DNA of 64,000 nucleotides, from positions 1,302,001 to 1,366,000 of the forward strand of contig NZ_CP045920.1 of the NCBI RefSeq assembly GCF_009660225.1. Reading direction: 5' to 3'. Position 1 is the stretch's first letter. Every line of letters begins with the position of its first letter. This document shows positions 24,416-33,756 of the stretch, piece after piece. Under the pieces are notes generated by a model. It saw only the letters and a program-made list of their open reading frames with translations. It did no database searches and had not been told where the DNA came from. A program made the position numbers and the translations under genes. This stretch comes from Pseudactinotalea sp. HY158 (GTDB lineage Bacteria > Actinomycetota > Actinomycetes > Actinomycetales > Beutenbergiaceae).

Positions 24416-26587
24416 ATGGCTGACGAGAACGATCGGCCCGAACGTCGCAGCGGCAACGAGGAGCACCGACGCCGCCCCGACCGTAGCGGCTACCAAGGCC
24501 GCCGTGACGACCGTGGCGGCTACCAGGGCAAACGCGACGACCGTGGCGGGTACCAGGGCAAGCGCGATGACAGGGGCGGCTACCAGGGCAAGCGTGACGA
24601 TCGCGGTGGTTACCATGCGCGTCGTCCCGAGGGCGACCGGGGCGGCTACCAGGGGCGTCGCGAGGATCACGGCGGTTTCCAGGGCAAGCGTGACGATCGG
24701 GGTGGTTCCCAGGGGCTTCGTCCCGAGGGTGACCGGGGCGGCTACCAGGGGCGTCGCGAGGATCGCGGTGGCTATCAGGGCAATCGTGATGACCGTGGCG
24801 GGTACCAGGGCAAGCGTGACGACCGGGGCGGATACCAGGGGCGTCGCGAGGATCGCGGCGGCTACCAGGGCAAGCGCGACGACCGTGGCGGCTACCAGGG
24901 CAAGCGCGACGACCGGGGCGGATACCAGGGGCGTCGCGAGGATCGCGGTGGCTATCAGGGCAATCGTGACGACCGTGGCGGTTACCAGGGGCGTCGTCCT
25001 GAGGGTGACCGGGGCGGCTACCAGGGGCGTCGCGAGGATCGCGGTAGCTATCAGGGCAATCGTGACGACCGCGGTGGCTATCAGGGCAAGCGCGAAGACC
25101 GTGGCGGTTTCCAGGGCCGGCGTGACGATCGCGGTGGTTTCCAGGGCCGACGTGACGATCGCGGTGGTTACCAGGGCCGTCGTCCTGAGGGTGATCGCGG
25201 CGGCTATCAGGGGAACCGTGATGACCGTGGTGGTTACCAAGGCCGGCGCGACGACCGTGGCGGATACCAGGGGCGTCGCGTGGATCGCGGCGGTATCCAG
25301 GGCAATCCTGACGGCCGTGGTGGTTACCAGGGCAAGCGTGACGACCGTGGTGGCTACCAGGGCCGGCGCGAGGACCGTGGTGGTTTCCAGGGCGGACGTG
25401 ACGAGCGCGGTGGTTACCGGGGCGATCGTGACGGCCATGGCGGTTACCAGGGCAAGCGTGACGACCGTGGTGGCTACCAGGGCCGGCGCGAGGACCGTGG
25501 CGGTTACCAGGGCAAGCGCGAGGACCGTGGCGGTTACCAAGGCCGACGCGATGATCGCGGTGGTTACCAAGGTCGGCGCGAGGACCGTGGTGGTTACCAG
25601 GGCAACCGTGAGGACCGTGGTGGTTACCAGGGCAGGCGTCCTGAGGGTGACCGAGGCGGTTACCAGGGGCGTCGCGACGACCGTGGCGGCCACCAGGGCA
25701 GTCATTCCGAGAGCGACCGCGGTTATCAGGGCAGCCGCGAGGATCGGCCACGCGCCCCGTGGATCCCGGAGGAGATCACCTTCCAGCAGCTCGACCGGGA
25801 GGCCCGGTCGCGGCTCCGCTCGCTCTCGAAGGAGAACGCGGAACGGGTCGGCCGACACCTCGTCATGGCGGGGACGCTCCTCGAGAGCGATCCCGAGCTC
25901 GCCTACGAGCACGCTCAGGCCGCCGTGCAGCGCGCGGGCCGGATCGACGTCGTGCGGGAGGCCGGGGCCTTGACCGCCTATGCCACCGGGCGGTACGCGG
26001 AGGCGCTCCGGGAACTGCGCACGGTTCGGCGCCTGTCCGGAATCGATGCGCACGGGGCGATCGAGGCCGACTGCGAACGCGGGCTCGGGCGGCCGGAACG
26101 CGCCCTCAACGTCATCGCGGAGGCCCCCGCGAATCAGTCGGTGAATCAGCGTGCCGAACTGGCGATCGTCGAGGCCGGCGCGCGCCTCGACCTCGACCAG
26201 GCCGACGCCGCGCTCGTCGTGATCGAGGACGCCCCGCGCACGCCGGCGACCGAGACCCGCGTCCGGTCGATGCAGGCGGACGTGCTCAGGGCGCTCGGGC
26301 GCGAGGCCGAGGCGGATGCGCTCGCGGCCACGCTTCCCGAGCCTGAGGCGCTCCTCGACTACGAGGACCTCGCCCCTGACGCCGACGACGAGGACACGTC
26401 GTCCGTGCAGGACGATGAGCCGACGGAGCCGACGGAGCCGACGGAGCCGACGGAACCGACTGGGTCCGGTGACGCCGGGGAGGCCGATGATCCCGCAGCG
26501 CCCGACGTGGTCGACGAACCCGCAGAGCGCGACGAGGTCGACGGCTCCGACGAGGCCGGCGAGGAGGACGAGGAGTCGAATGACTGA
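24416..26587 (+). CDS. RGG-like repeat protein with TPR-like helical domain and acidic tail
   Basis: A 723-residue protein with three parts. Residues 24-444 are about 41 copies of a 10-residue unit, G-G-Y-Q-G-[KRN]-R-[DE]-D-R, with 12-residue variants containing RPEGDR; the joined DRGGYQG resembles eukaryotic RGG/FG-type RNA-binding, phase-separating regions. Residues 445 to about 635 form alpha-helical, TPR-like repeats ([28 protein letters not shown], then similar helices). The rest is a highly acidic tail with a [11 protein letters not shown] run. The helical domain occurs in many actinobacterial proteins at this place before the HAD phosphatase and tlyA; the giant repeat is the odd part. 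Start ATG 24416 has GAGGAG at 24406-24411. Function unknown; RNA or ribosome association is my inference. Confidence 0.85.
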   Translation: MADENDRPERRSGNEEHRRRPDRSGYQGRRDDRGGYQGKRDDRGGYQGKRDDRGGYQGKRDDRGGYHARRPEGDRGGYQGRREDHGGFQGKRDDRGGSQGLRPEGDRGGYQGRREDRGGYQGNRDDRGGYQGKRDDRGGYQGRREDRGGYQGKRDDRGGYQGKRDDRGGYQGRREDRGGYQGNRDDRGGYQGRRPEGDRGGYQGRREDRGSYQGNRDDRGGYQGKREDRGGFQGRRDDRGGFQGRRDDRGGYQGRRPEGDRGGYQGNRDDRGGYQGRRDDRGGYQGRRVDRGGIQGNPDGRGGYQGKRDDRGGYQGRREDRGGFQGGRDERGGYRGDRDGHGGYQGKRDDRGGYQGRREDRGGYQGKREDRGGYQGRRDDRGGYQGRREDRGGYQGNREDRGGYQGRRPEGDRGGYQGRRDDRGGHQGSHSESDRGYQGSREDRPRAPWIPEEITFQQLDREARSRLRSLSKENAERVGRHLVMAGTLLESDPELAYEHAQAAVQRAGRIDVVREAGALTAYATGRYAEALRELRTVRRLSGIDAHGAIEADCERGLGRPERALNVIAEAPANQSVNQRAELAIVEAGARLDLDQADAALVVIEDAPRTPATETRVRSMQADVLRALGREAEADALAATLPEPEALLDYEDLAPDADDEDTSSVQDDEPTEPTEPTEPTEPTGSGDAGEADDPAAPDVVDEPAERDEVDGSDEAGEEDEESND
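24485..25747 (+). repeat. 30-bp (36-bp variant) coding tandem repeats, about 41 units
   Basis: Units encode GGYQGxRxDR. Synonymous changes (GGT/GGC/GGG, CGT/CGC, TAC/TAT) are frequent while the residues are kept, but blocks of 40 bp or more recur nearly unchanged, for example around 24750, 24930 and 25025, pointing to recent segmental duplication. All unit lengths are multiples of three. Confidence 0.95.
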
Positions 26588-27665
26588 GATCCACCGCTCG
26601 AGCCTGACGGGGGAGAGCCCCCTCGATTCGTGTGAGCAGCCGCTCATCGCGTGCACGGATCTGGTGCTCCTCGATCTCGACGGGGTCGTGTACCGCGGCC
26701 CGCACGCCGTCGCCCACGCGGCGGAGTCGCTCGCCACGGCACGCGAGCGCGGGGTGAGCCTGCACTACGTGACGAACAACGCCGGGCGCCCGCCTCAGGA
26801 CGTCGCCGACCACCTGCGCGACCTCGGCATCCCCACGCTCGAGAACGAGGTCACCACCGCGGCCCAGGCCGCCGCCGTGCTCATCGCGGCCGACTATCCG
26901 GCGGGAACCAAGGTGCTCGTCGTCGGCGGTCCGGGCCTGTTCCTCGCGCTCGAGGAGGTCGGCATGGTTCCCGTCACGAGCGCCGAGGACGACCCCGCCG
27001 TCGTGGTGCAGGGGCTCTCGCGCACCCTCGCGTGGCCCGAGCTGGCCGAGGCCGCGTACGCGATCGGCAACGGTGCGGAGTTCATCGCCTCCAACCTCGA
27101 CTCCACGCTCCCGACCGAACGCGGCATGGCACCGGGGAACGGCTCTCTCGTGGCCGCGGTCGCGCACGCGACCGGCGTCCGGCCGCGGGCGACGGGCAAG
27201 CCCGAGCCCGAGATCTTCCACCAGGCCGCCGAGCGTGCGGGCGGTCGGCGGCCGGTCATGATCGGCGACCGGCTCGACACCGACATCGCCGGCGCCCGCG
27301 CCGCGGGGTACCCCTCGATGCACGTGTTCACCGGCGTCGACGGCCCCCGCGAGCTCCTGCGCGCCGGGGCACACGAGCGCCCGACGCTCCTCGCCCACGA
27401 CCTGCGGGGGCTGCTCGAACCGCACCCGGCCGTCGCCCCGGAGGGGGACTCCTGGCGTTGCCGGGACGCCCGGGCACAGGTGAGGGACTCCCGACTCGAA
27501 CTCACCGAGAACGGGCTCACCACGGTGCTCTCGGGTGCGGACGCGGCCGCCGAGGCGACGATCTCGCTCGACGGCCTGCGGGCGCTCCTGGCCGCCGGCT
27601 GGACCGCCGACGGGCTCGACCTCACCCGGCTCACCGACCTGCACGTCGCCCCCGAGCGGGCCTGA
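26580..27665 (+). CDS. HAD-IIA hydrolase, NagD/phosphoglycolate-phosphatase-like
   Basis: HAD superfamily phosphatase of 361 residues. Motif I is [11 protein letters not shown] (Asp32 nucleophile, Asp34), motif II VTNNAGR, motif III/IV lies in TGKPEPEIF and [13 protein letters not shown]. The C2-type cap between motifs II and III identifies class IIA. An extra C-terminal region of about 80 residues follows the HAD fold. It overlaps the upstream repeat-protein gene by 8 nt, so the two are translationally coupled. Natural substrate uncertain. Confidence 0.88.
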   Translation: MTEIHRSSLTGESPLDSCEQPLIACTDLVLLDLDGVVYRGPHAVAHAAESLATARERGVSLHYVTNNAGRPPQDVADHLRDLGIPTLENEVTTAAQAAAVLIAADYPAGTKVLVVGGPGLFLALEEVGMVPVTSAEDDPAVVVQGLSRTLAWPELAEAAYAIGNGAEFIASNLDSTLPTERGMAPGNGSLVAAVAHATGVRPRATGKPEPEIFHQAAERAGGRRPVMIGDRLDTDIAGARAAGYPSMHVFTGVDGPRELLRAGAHERPTLLAHDLRGLLEPHPAVAPEGDSWRCRDARAQVRDSRLELTENGLTTVLSGADAAAEATISLDGLRALLAAGWTADGLDLTRLTDLHVAPERA

Positions 27666-27764
27666 CGGTCCGGACGGCGCCGGGTGCGCTGCCCCCGGCC
27701 AACCACAGCCGCCCACGGCCGCCCACAGCACCGGCGGCGGTGGGCCCTCACCGGCGGGTGGCGC

Positions 27765-27770
27765 TAACGT
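27765..27770 (+). promoter_or_regulatory. candidate -10 for the 65-residue gene and tlyA
   Basis: TAACGT is 7 nt before the GTG at 27778. The intervening GGAGACC could also act as a ribosome-binding site. Confidence 0.35.
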
Positions 27771-27777
27771 GGAGACC

Positions 27778-27975
27778 GTGACAGAACGACCGATGCCCGT
27801 GCCACGGGATCCCCGGGCCTCGCACGAGGCCGGCGACACCGATCTCGGGCCCGAGCTCGAGGCCGCGCTGGCCGCAGTCGAGGATCTCGGCCAGGCACCC
27901 CTGCCCGAGCACGTCTCGGCGTTCGACGCGGTGCACCGGTTGCTGCAGACCCGGCTGGCGGAGGCCGATCGCTGA
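27778..27975 (+). CDS. small conserved actinobacterial protein between HAD phosphatase and tlyA
   Basis: 65 residues, GTG start, acidic, with a helical C-terminal half (ELEAALAAVEDLGQAPLPEHVSAF followed by DAVHRLLQTRL). Small proteins of this sort are often found just before tlyA in actinobacteria. Its TGA shares one base with the tlyA start, so the two are coupled. No function can be given; a TlyA partner is possible. Confidence 0.7.
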   Translation: MTERPMPVPRDPRASHEAGDTDLGPELEAALAAVEDLGQAPLPEHVSAFDAVHRLLQTRLAEADR

Positions 27976-28835
27976 TGGCGCGGGTTCGCCTCGACGCCGA
28001 GCTCGTGCGCCGTCACCTCGCCCGCTCGCGCGCGCACGCCGCCGAGCTCATCGCCGCGGGCCGGGTCCGGCTCGACGGCGCCACGGCCACGAAGCCGGCC
28101 ACGCAACTGCTGCCCTCGCAGGCGGTCCACGTCGTACCGGACGAAGAGGATCCGGGCTATGCGAGCCGCGGCGCCTATAAGCTCGCGGGCGCACTCGACG
28201 CCCTCGGGGACGGCGCCCCGCCCCTGACCGGACGGCGGGCCCTCGACGCCGGGGCCTCGACCGGAGGGTTCACCGACGTGCTGCTTCGCCGGGGCGTCGC
28301 CGGTGTCGTGGCCGTCGACGTCGGCTACGGCCAGTTGATCTGGCGACTGCAGAACGATCCGCGCGTCACCGTGCTCGACCGCACGAACGTGCGCACCCTC
28401 GACCCGGCCGCGGTCGCCCCGGCGCCCGACCTCGTGGTCTCCGACCTGTCGTTCATCTCCCTGACCCTCGTGCTCGGCGCCCTCGTCGCCGCGGTCACCC
28501 CGGACGCCGACTTCCTCCTCATGGTCAAGCCCCAGTTCGAGGTGGGCAAGGGCCGCCTCGGTTCCGGGGGCGTCGTCCGTGATCCCGCGCTCCACGCCGA
28601 AGCGGTCCGCGACGTCCTCGCGCACGCGGCCACGCTCGGCCTGCATACTCGTGCTGTGATCGCCTCACCGCTACCCGGCCCGAGCGGCAACGTCGAGTAC
28701 TTCGTGCACCTGCGCGCCGCCGGCCCCGACGTGCCCGACCCCACCTCCCCGGCGGCCGCCGCCGACCGGGACGACCTCATCGCGACCGCGATCGCCGCCG
28801 GCCCCGCGGGCGCAGCAACAGGGAGGAGCTCATGA
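27975..28835 (+). CDS. tlyA: 16S/23S rRNA 2'-O-cytidine methyltransferase TlyA
   Basis: 286-residue protein with an N-terminal S4 RNA-binding domain (residues 1-60) joined to an FtsJ-like SAM methyltransferase. The SAM loop LDAGASTGGFTDVLLRRG is at about 89-106, and KPQFEVGKG carries the catalytic lysine. In mycobacteria the enzyme methylates cytidines in 16S and 23S rRNA and gives capreomycin sensitivity. It was long called a haemolysin. It overlaps nadK by 4 nt. Confidence 0.93.
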   Translation: MARVRLDAELVRRHLARSRAHAAELIAAGRVRLDGATATKPATQLLPSQAVHVVPDEEDPGYASRGAYKLAGALDALGDGAPPLTGRRALDAGASTGGFTDVLLRRGVAGVVAVDVGYGQLIWRLQNDPRVTVLDRTNVRTLDPAAVAPAPDLVVSDLSFISLTLVLGALVAAVTPDADFLLMVKPQFEVGKGRLGSGGVVRDPALHAEAVRDVLAHAATLGLHTRAVIASPLPGPSGNVEYFVHLRAAGPDVPDPTSPAAAADRDDLIATAIAAGPAGAATGRSS

Positions 28836-29683
28836 GCCGCCGCGTCCTGGTCTTCACCCACCCCACCCGGCCGCAGGCGAGCGTGCTCGCCCGCACGGTC
28901 GCCCAGGACCTGGCCACCGTGGGCATGGAGCCCGTGCCGGCCGAGGAGATCGACGACGGCGACTACGAACTCGCCATCGTCCTCGGAGGCGACGGCAGCA
29001 TCCTGCGGGCCGCCGAGGTGACCCGCGGTCGCGGCATCCCGATCATCGGGGTCAATCTCGGCCACGTCGGCTTCCTCGCCGAGAGCGAGGTGGACCACGC
29101 GAGCGAGGTCGTCCGCCGGGCCGCCGAACGCGACTACCACGTGGACGAGCGCATGACCCTCGAGGTCACCGTGCAGCGCCCGGGCGAACGGGTCCCCGAG
29201 CGCGGCTGGGCGATCAACGAGGCCACCGTGGAGAAGACCGAACGGGACCGCATGATCGAGGTCGCCATCGGAATCGACGGCCGGGGCGTCTCCACGTTCG
29301 GATGCGACGCGGTCGTGCTGGCGACCCCGACCGGGTCCACCGCCTACGCCTTCTCCGGAGGCGGCCCGATCGTCTGGCCGAACGTCGAGGCCCTCCTGCT
29401 CGTGCCGATCAGCGCCCACGCCCTGTTCACCCGCCCGATCGTGGTCGGACCCGCCTCCGTCATGGCCGTGGAGATCCTCGGCCGCAGCTACACGGACGGC
29501 GTGGTCTGGTGCGACGGCCGCCGGGCGATCGCCGCGCCGGCCGGCTCCCACGTCGAGGTCGTCCGCGGCACGGAGCCCGTGCGCCTCGCCCGGTTCGGAA
29601 CGGGCCCGTTCACCGACCGGCTCGTGAAGAAGTTCGACCTGCCGGTGACCGGCTGGCGAGGGAGCCGGGAGGCGGGGGAGTGA
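28832..29683 (+). CDS. nadK: NAD kinase
   Basis: Phosphorylates NAD to NADP. The GGDGS motif is at 52-56 and the second conserved region reads WAINEATVEK; TPTGSTAY follows near residue 169. Length 283 residues is normal. The gene order tlyA-nadK-recN with 4-nt overlaps is conserved in actinobacteria. Confidence 0.96.
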   Translation: MSRRVLVFTHPTRPQASVLARTVAQDLATVGMEPVPAEEIDDGDYELAIVLGGDGSILRAAEVTRGRGIPIIGVNLGHVGFLAESEVDHASEVVRRAAERDYHVDERMTLEVTVQRPGERVPERGWAINEATVEKTERDRMIEVAIGIDGRGVSTFGCDAVVLATPTGSTAYAFSGGGPIVWPNVEALLLVPISAHALFTRPIVVGPASVMAVEILGRSYTDGVVWCDGRRAIAAPAGSHVEVVRGTEPVRLARFGTGPFTDRLVKKFDLPVTGWRGSREAGE

Positions 29684-31485
29684 TCGAGGACCTCCGGCTT
29701 CGCGACCTCGGGGTCATCGTCGAGGCACAGATCGACCTGGCGCCGGGCCTGACCGTGATCACGGGCGAGACCGGGGCGGGCAAGACGATGCTGCTCACCG
29801 GCCTGGGCCTCCTCCTCGGCGGCCGGGCCGACCCCGGCACCGTGCGCACCGGCGCCGAGCGCGCGAGCGTCGAGGGGCGCCTCGTGCCGGGGCCGGGTCA
29901 CCCCGCGCTCACCATCGCCGAGGACGCCGGGGCGGAACTGGACGACGGCGCGCTGCTCGTCCTGCGCACCGTCGCCGCCGCGGGGCGCTCCCGGGCACAC
30001 CTGGGCGGACGATCCGTGCCGCAGGCGATCCTCGCCGAGGTCGCCTCGCAACTCGTGACCGTGCACGGGCAGTCCGACCAGCTCCGGCTGCGCGCCGGCG
30101 CCCAGCAGCGCGCCGCCCTCGACGCCTATGCCGGCCCCGAGCACGCCCGCCTGCTCGCCGAGTTCGAACGGGCCCACGCGCTCCGGGCCGAGCTTGCCGA
30201 CCGGCTCGACCGCTGGGACGCCGAGTCCGAGGAGCGCCGGGTGGAGGTCGACCGGCTCGAGGCGGCCCTGGCCCGGATCGACGAGGCCGCCCCCGAACCG
30301 GGGGAGCAGCGGCTCCTGCGGGAGGAGTCGGAACGCCTCGGCAACGTCGAGGACCTGCGCCGGGCCACCGCCATCGCCCACGCCGCCCTGACCGGCGGGG
30401 AGGAGGCGGCCGGCGCCAACGCCCTGATCGAGGCCGCCCGCGCCGCGATCGCCGAGGCCCACTCCCATGACAGCTCACTGGCCGAATGGGATCGCCGGAT
30501 CGCCGACATCGCCTATCAGCTCGGCGACCTGGCCGTGGAGCTCTCCGCCTACGCCGAGGGACTCGAGGCCGACCCGGCCCGGCTCGACTACGTTCACCAG
30601 CGGCGCGCGCAGCTCGCCGACCTCGCCCGCGACCTCCTCGGACGGTCCCCGCTCGTGCGCACGCCGGACGCCGGCACCCCCGGCGAGGAGGACCCCGAGC
30701 AGGAGGAGGACCCCGACGCCGCCCTCCTGAGTTTCGCGGAGCGGGCCCGGACCCGCCACGGCGACCTCACCGCCCCGGGGGCCGGGCGGGAGAAGCTCCT
30801 CGCCGACCTTGCCGAGGCCGCAGAACAGGAGAACCGGCTGGCCGCGGCGGTGACGGCCGCCCGGAACGCCGCCGCGCTCCAGCTCGAAGAGGCGGTCGCC
30901 GCCGAACTCGCCGAGCTGGCGATGCCCGGCGCCCGGCTGCACGTGCGCCTCACCCCCCGCGCCCACCTCGCCGCGCACGGCGCGGAGGACGTCGAATTCG
31001 ACCTGACCGCCCACCGCGGCGGGCCGCGCCGGCCCCTGGCCAAGGGAGCCTCCGGCGGCGAGCTCTCCCGGGTCATGCTCGCCCTCGAGGTCGCGCTCGC
31101 GAGCGACCGGGACGAGGAACTGCCCACGTTCGTCTTCGACGAGGTCGACGCCGGCGTCGGCGGCCGCGCGGCGGTGGCCGTCGGCGCCCGGCTGGCCGAA
31201 CTCGCCCGGCACACGCAGGTGATCGTGGTCACCCACCTCGCCCAGGTCGCCGCCTTCGCCGACTCCCACGTCGTCGTGCGCAAACACACCCGGGACGGCG
31301 CGGACGCCGTGACCAACAGCGACATCCTCCTCGTCGCGGGCGAGGATCGCACGGCCGAACTGGCCCGGATGCTCTCCGGGGACCCCGGCTCGGCGACGGC
31401 GCTGGCCCACGCGGCCGAGTTGCTCGAGCGGCCCGTGCGCGCCGGGGCGGCGGCATCCCGCGACGGGGGTCGCTCCGGGGCGTAG
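29680..31485 (+). CDS. recN: DNA repair protein RecN
   Basis: SMC-like ATPase acting in double-strand break repair. Walker A is GETGAGKT (29-36), followed by long coiled-coil arms (about 150-380), the ABC signature KGASGGELSRVMLA and Walker B FVFDEVDAGVGG. The length of 601 residues is slightly above average because of an acidic, disordered insert (around residues 330-345, rich in Glu-Asp-Pro) within the coiled coil. GTG start overlapping the nadK stop by 4 nt. Confidence 0.95.
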   Translation: MIEDLRLRDLGVIVEAQIDLAPGLTVITGETGAGKTMLLTGLGLLLGGRADPGTVRTGAERASVEGRLVPGPGHPALTIAEDAGAELDDGALLVLRTVAAAGRSRAHLGGRSVPQAILAEVASQLVTVHGQSDQLRLRAGAQQRAALDAYAGPEHARLLAEFERAHALRAELADRLDRWDAESEERRVEVDRLEAALARIDEAAPEPGEQRLLREESERLGNVEDLRRATAIAHAALTGGEEAAGANALIEAARAAIAEAHSHDSSLAEWDRRIADIAYQLGDLAVELSAYAEGLEADPARLDYVHQRRAQLADLARDLLGRSPLVRTPDAGTPGEEDPEQEEDPDAALLSFAERARTRHGDLTAPGAGREKLLADLAEAAEQENRLAAAVTAARNAAALQLEEAVAAELAELAMPGARLHVRLTPRAHLAAHGAEDVEFDLTAHRGGPRRPLAKGASGGELSRVMLALEVALASDRDEELPTFVFDEVDAGVGGRAAVAVGARLAELARHTQVIVVTHLAQVAAFADSHVVVRKHTRDGADAVTNSDILLVAGEDRTAELARMLSGDPGSATALAHAAELLERPVRAGAAASRDGGRSGA

Positions 31486-31503
31486 CCCCGTGGATGTGGC
31501 ACG

Positions 31504-32694
31504 ATGATCCCGATGAGAATGCCCTTCCGTCGCCTCGCGACGACCGCTGAACCCGCCTTCGTCACGCGGGTCGATCCCTCGACCAAGACGCTGACCAAGC
31601 GGTTGCGTGCCGGCGAGGTCGCGATCATCGATCACGTCGACCTCGACCGAGTCAGCGCCGAGGCGCTCGTGACCAAGCGGCCCGCCGCCGTGCTCAACGC
31701 CGCCAAGTCCACCTCCGGGCGGTACCCGAACCTCGGGCCCGGGATCCTCGTCGACGCGGGCGTCCCGCTGATCGACGACCTGGGTCCCGACATCATGACC
31801 GTGACCGAGGGCGCCCGAGTCGCCTTCGACGGCGCGACCGTGACCGACGCCGCGGGCGGCGTCATCGCCGAGGGCGTTCGCCAGAGCGCCGAGAGCGTGG
31901 CCGAGAACATGGACGAGGCCCGCGCGGGCCTGTCCGTGCAGCTCGAGGCGTTCGCCGCGAACACGATGGAGTACATGAAGCGGGAGCGCGATCTCCTGCT
32001 CGACGGCGTGGGCGTGCCGGACGTGCGCACGAAGATCGCCGGGCGGCACGTGCTCATCGTGGTGCGCGGGTACCACTACAAGGAGGACCTGGCGATGCTG
32101 CGGTCCTATATCCGCGAGTACCGGCCCGTGCTCGTCGGAGTGGACGGCGGCGCCGACGCGATCCTCGAGGCCGGGCTGCACCTCGACATGATCGTCGGCG
32201 ACATGGACTCCGTCTCCGACCGGGCGCTCCGGTGCGGCGCGGAGATCATCGTGCACGCCTACCGCGACGGCCGCGCCCCGGGCCGGGAGCGGGTCGAGCG
32301 CCTCGGGGTCGAGCACACGGTCTTCCCCGCCACCGGCACGAGCGAGGACGTGGCGATGCTCCTCGCCGACGACAAGGACGCCGAGCTCATCGTGGCCGTC
32401 GGCACCCACGAGACCCTCGTGGAGTTCCTCGACAAGGGCCGCGCCGGCATGGCCTCCACCTTCCTCACCCGCCTGCGGGTGGGCGGCAAGCTCATCGACG
32501 CCAAGGGCGTGTCCACCCTGTACCGGCACCGCATCTCCAACTGGTCGATGACCTTCCTCGTCCTGGCGGGCCTCGCCGCACTCCTCGCGGCGATGGCCGC
32601 CACCCCCGCCGGGCAGGCGTTCATGCGGATCGTGCTCGCGCGCCTGGACGACGTCACGGACTGGTTCTCGAACCTGTTCTCCGGCCTGTTCTAA
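31504..32694 (+). CDS. steA: cytokinetic-ring-associated protein SteA
   Basis: 396 residues with one or two C-terminal membrane segments (NWSMTFLVLAGLAALLAAMAA). The central part contains VGVDGGADAILEAGL and IVGDMDSVSD, which resemble the thiamine pyrophosphokinase fold, as noted for SteA proteins. In Corynebacterium SteA and SteB form a division complex that links to peptidoglycan hydrolase RipA. Three nearby ATGs (31504, 31513, 31519) could start it; I list the first. It is followed 15 nt later by steB. Confidence 0.88.
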   Translation: MIPMRMPFRRLATTAEPAFVTRVDPSTKTLTKRLRAGEVAIIDHVDLDRVSAEALVTKRPAAVLNAAKSTSGRYPNLGPGILVDAGVPLIDDLGPDIMTVTEGARVAFDGATVTDAAGGVIAEGVRQSAESVAENMDEARAGLSVQLEAFAANTMEYMKRERDLLLDGVGVPDVRTKIAGRHVLIVVRGYHYKEDLAMLRSYIREYRPVLVGVDGGADAILEAGLHLDMIVGDMDSVSDRALRCGAEIIVHAYRDGRAPGRERVERLGVEHTVFPATGTSEDVAMLLADDKDAELIVAVGTHETLVEFLDKGRAGMASTFLTRLRVGGKLIDAKGVSTLYRHRISNWSMTFLVLAGLAALLAAMAATPAGQAFMRIVLARLDDVTDWFSNLFSGLF

Positions 32695-32709
32695 CGGTAA
32701 GGACCCTTC

Positions 32710-33756
32710 GTGATCGATTTTCGGTATCACATCGTCTCGCTCATCTCCGTCTTCCTCGCGCTCGCCGTGGGGATCGTGCTCGGAGCGGGCCCCCTGCGCG
32801 ACTACATCGCCGACTCGCTCACCGGCCAGGTGGATCAGCTGCGCCAGGAGAAGGACGACCTGCGTGCGAGCCTCGACGACGCCCAGGCACGCAACGAGGA
32901 CAGCCAGGCGTTCATCGCCGCGGCCACCGAGCCGCTGCTCGCCGGGATCCTGCCCGAGTACTCCGTGGCCCTGCTCACGCTGCCCGGAGCGAACGAGGAC
33001 ACGGTCGAGGCCGTGAGCGAGGCGCTGAGCCAGGCGGGTGCCACGATCGACGGCCGCCTCGGCGTGACCGGCACGTTCACCTCCCCGGGCGAGCGCTCCT
33101 TCCGTTCCGGGATCGCGGGCAACATCACCGCGTACATGAGCCCGGAGCCCGCCGCGGACGCGAGCGTGGAATCCGTGCTCGGTTCCGCGATCGGCCAGGC
33201 GCTCACCGGCTACGACCCCTACGACCCGGCCGAGTTCTCGCCGGAGGCCACCTCGATGTACGAGCTGCTGCTCAGCAGCGAACTGGTGGCCGAGGAGACC
33301 GCCCCGTCGGCACCGGTCGACGCGATCGTGCTCGTCGCGCCGGCCGAACCCGGCGGCGAGGAGGTGCTCACGGCCTCCCTCGCGCTCACCCGCTCGCTGG
33401 CGCAGGTGCCCGGCGGCTTCACCCTGCTCGGACCCGACACCGCCGACGGTGACCTCGTGCGCGTCGTCCGCGGCGACAACGAGGCGGCCGACTCGGTCAC
33501 CACCGTCGACTCCCCGGGGCAGCAGACGGCCCTGATCATCACCCCCCGCGCGCTCGCCGTCGACCTGTCCGGAACCGTGGCCTCCTACGGCTTCGCCGAC
33601 GGCGTGGACGCCGTGCTCCCCGCCGACCCGGGCCTGGAGCCGCCGGTGCTGCCCGAGGCCGAGGAGCGGCCCGAGGCGACCGACACGTCTGACACGGCCG
33701 ATCCAGCCGACACAGCGGATCCAGCCACGGCCGACGCCGACGCGGACGCGGCCTGA
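32710..33756 (+). CDS. steB: SteB / copper-transporter-family (CTP) protein
   Basis: 348 residues: an N-terminal membrane helix (IVSLISVFLALAVGIVLGAGPL, about 8-29), a coiled coil (about 35-65), then an extracytoplasmic domain. Often annotated as outer-membrane copper transporter (MctB-like), but the place after steA supports the division role as SteA partner. The C-terminal 30 residues are a Thr/Ala/Asp/Pro low-complexity tail. AAGGA at 32698-32702 serves the GTG start. Confidence 0.85.
   Translation: MIDFRYHIVSLISVFLALAVGIVLGAGPLRDYIADSLTGQVDQLRQEKDDLRASLDDAQARNEDSQAFIAAATEPLLAGILPEYSVALLTLPGANEDTVEAVSEALSQAGATIDGRLGVTGTFTSPGERSFRSGIAGNITAYMSPEPAADASVESVLGSAIGQALTGYDPYDPAEFSPEATSMYELLLSSELVAEETAPSAPVDAIVLVAPAEPGGEEVLTASLALTRSLAQVPGGFTLLGPDTADGDLVRVVRGDNEAADSVTTVDSPGQQTALIITPRALAVDLSGTVASYGFADGVDAVLPADPGLEPPVLPEAEERPEATDTSDTADPADTADPATADADADAA

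Noticed and set aside
24236-26737. Stop-free frames in other phases through the repeat protein gene
   Set aside because: The 30-bp in-frame repeat keeps all phases open; only the plus-strand frame has a ribosome-binding site, a conserved helical domain and synonymous variation.
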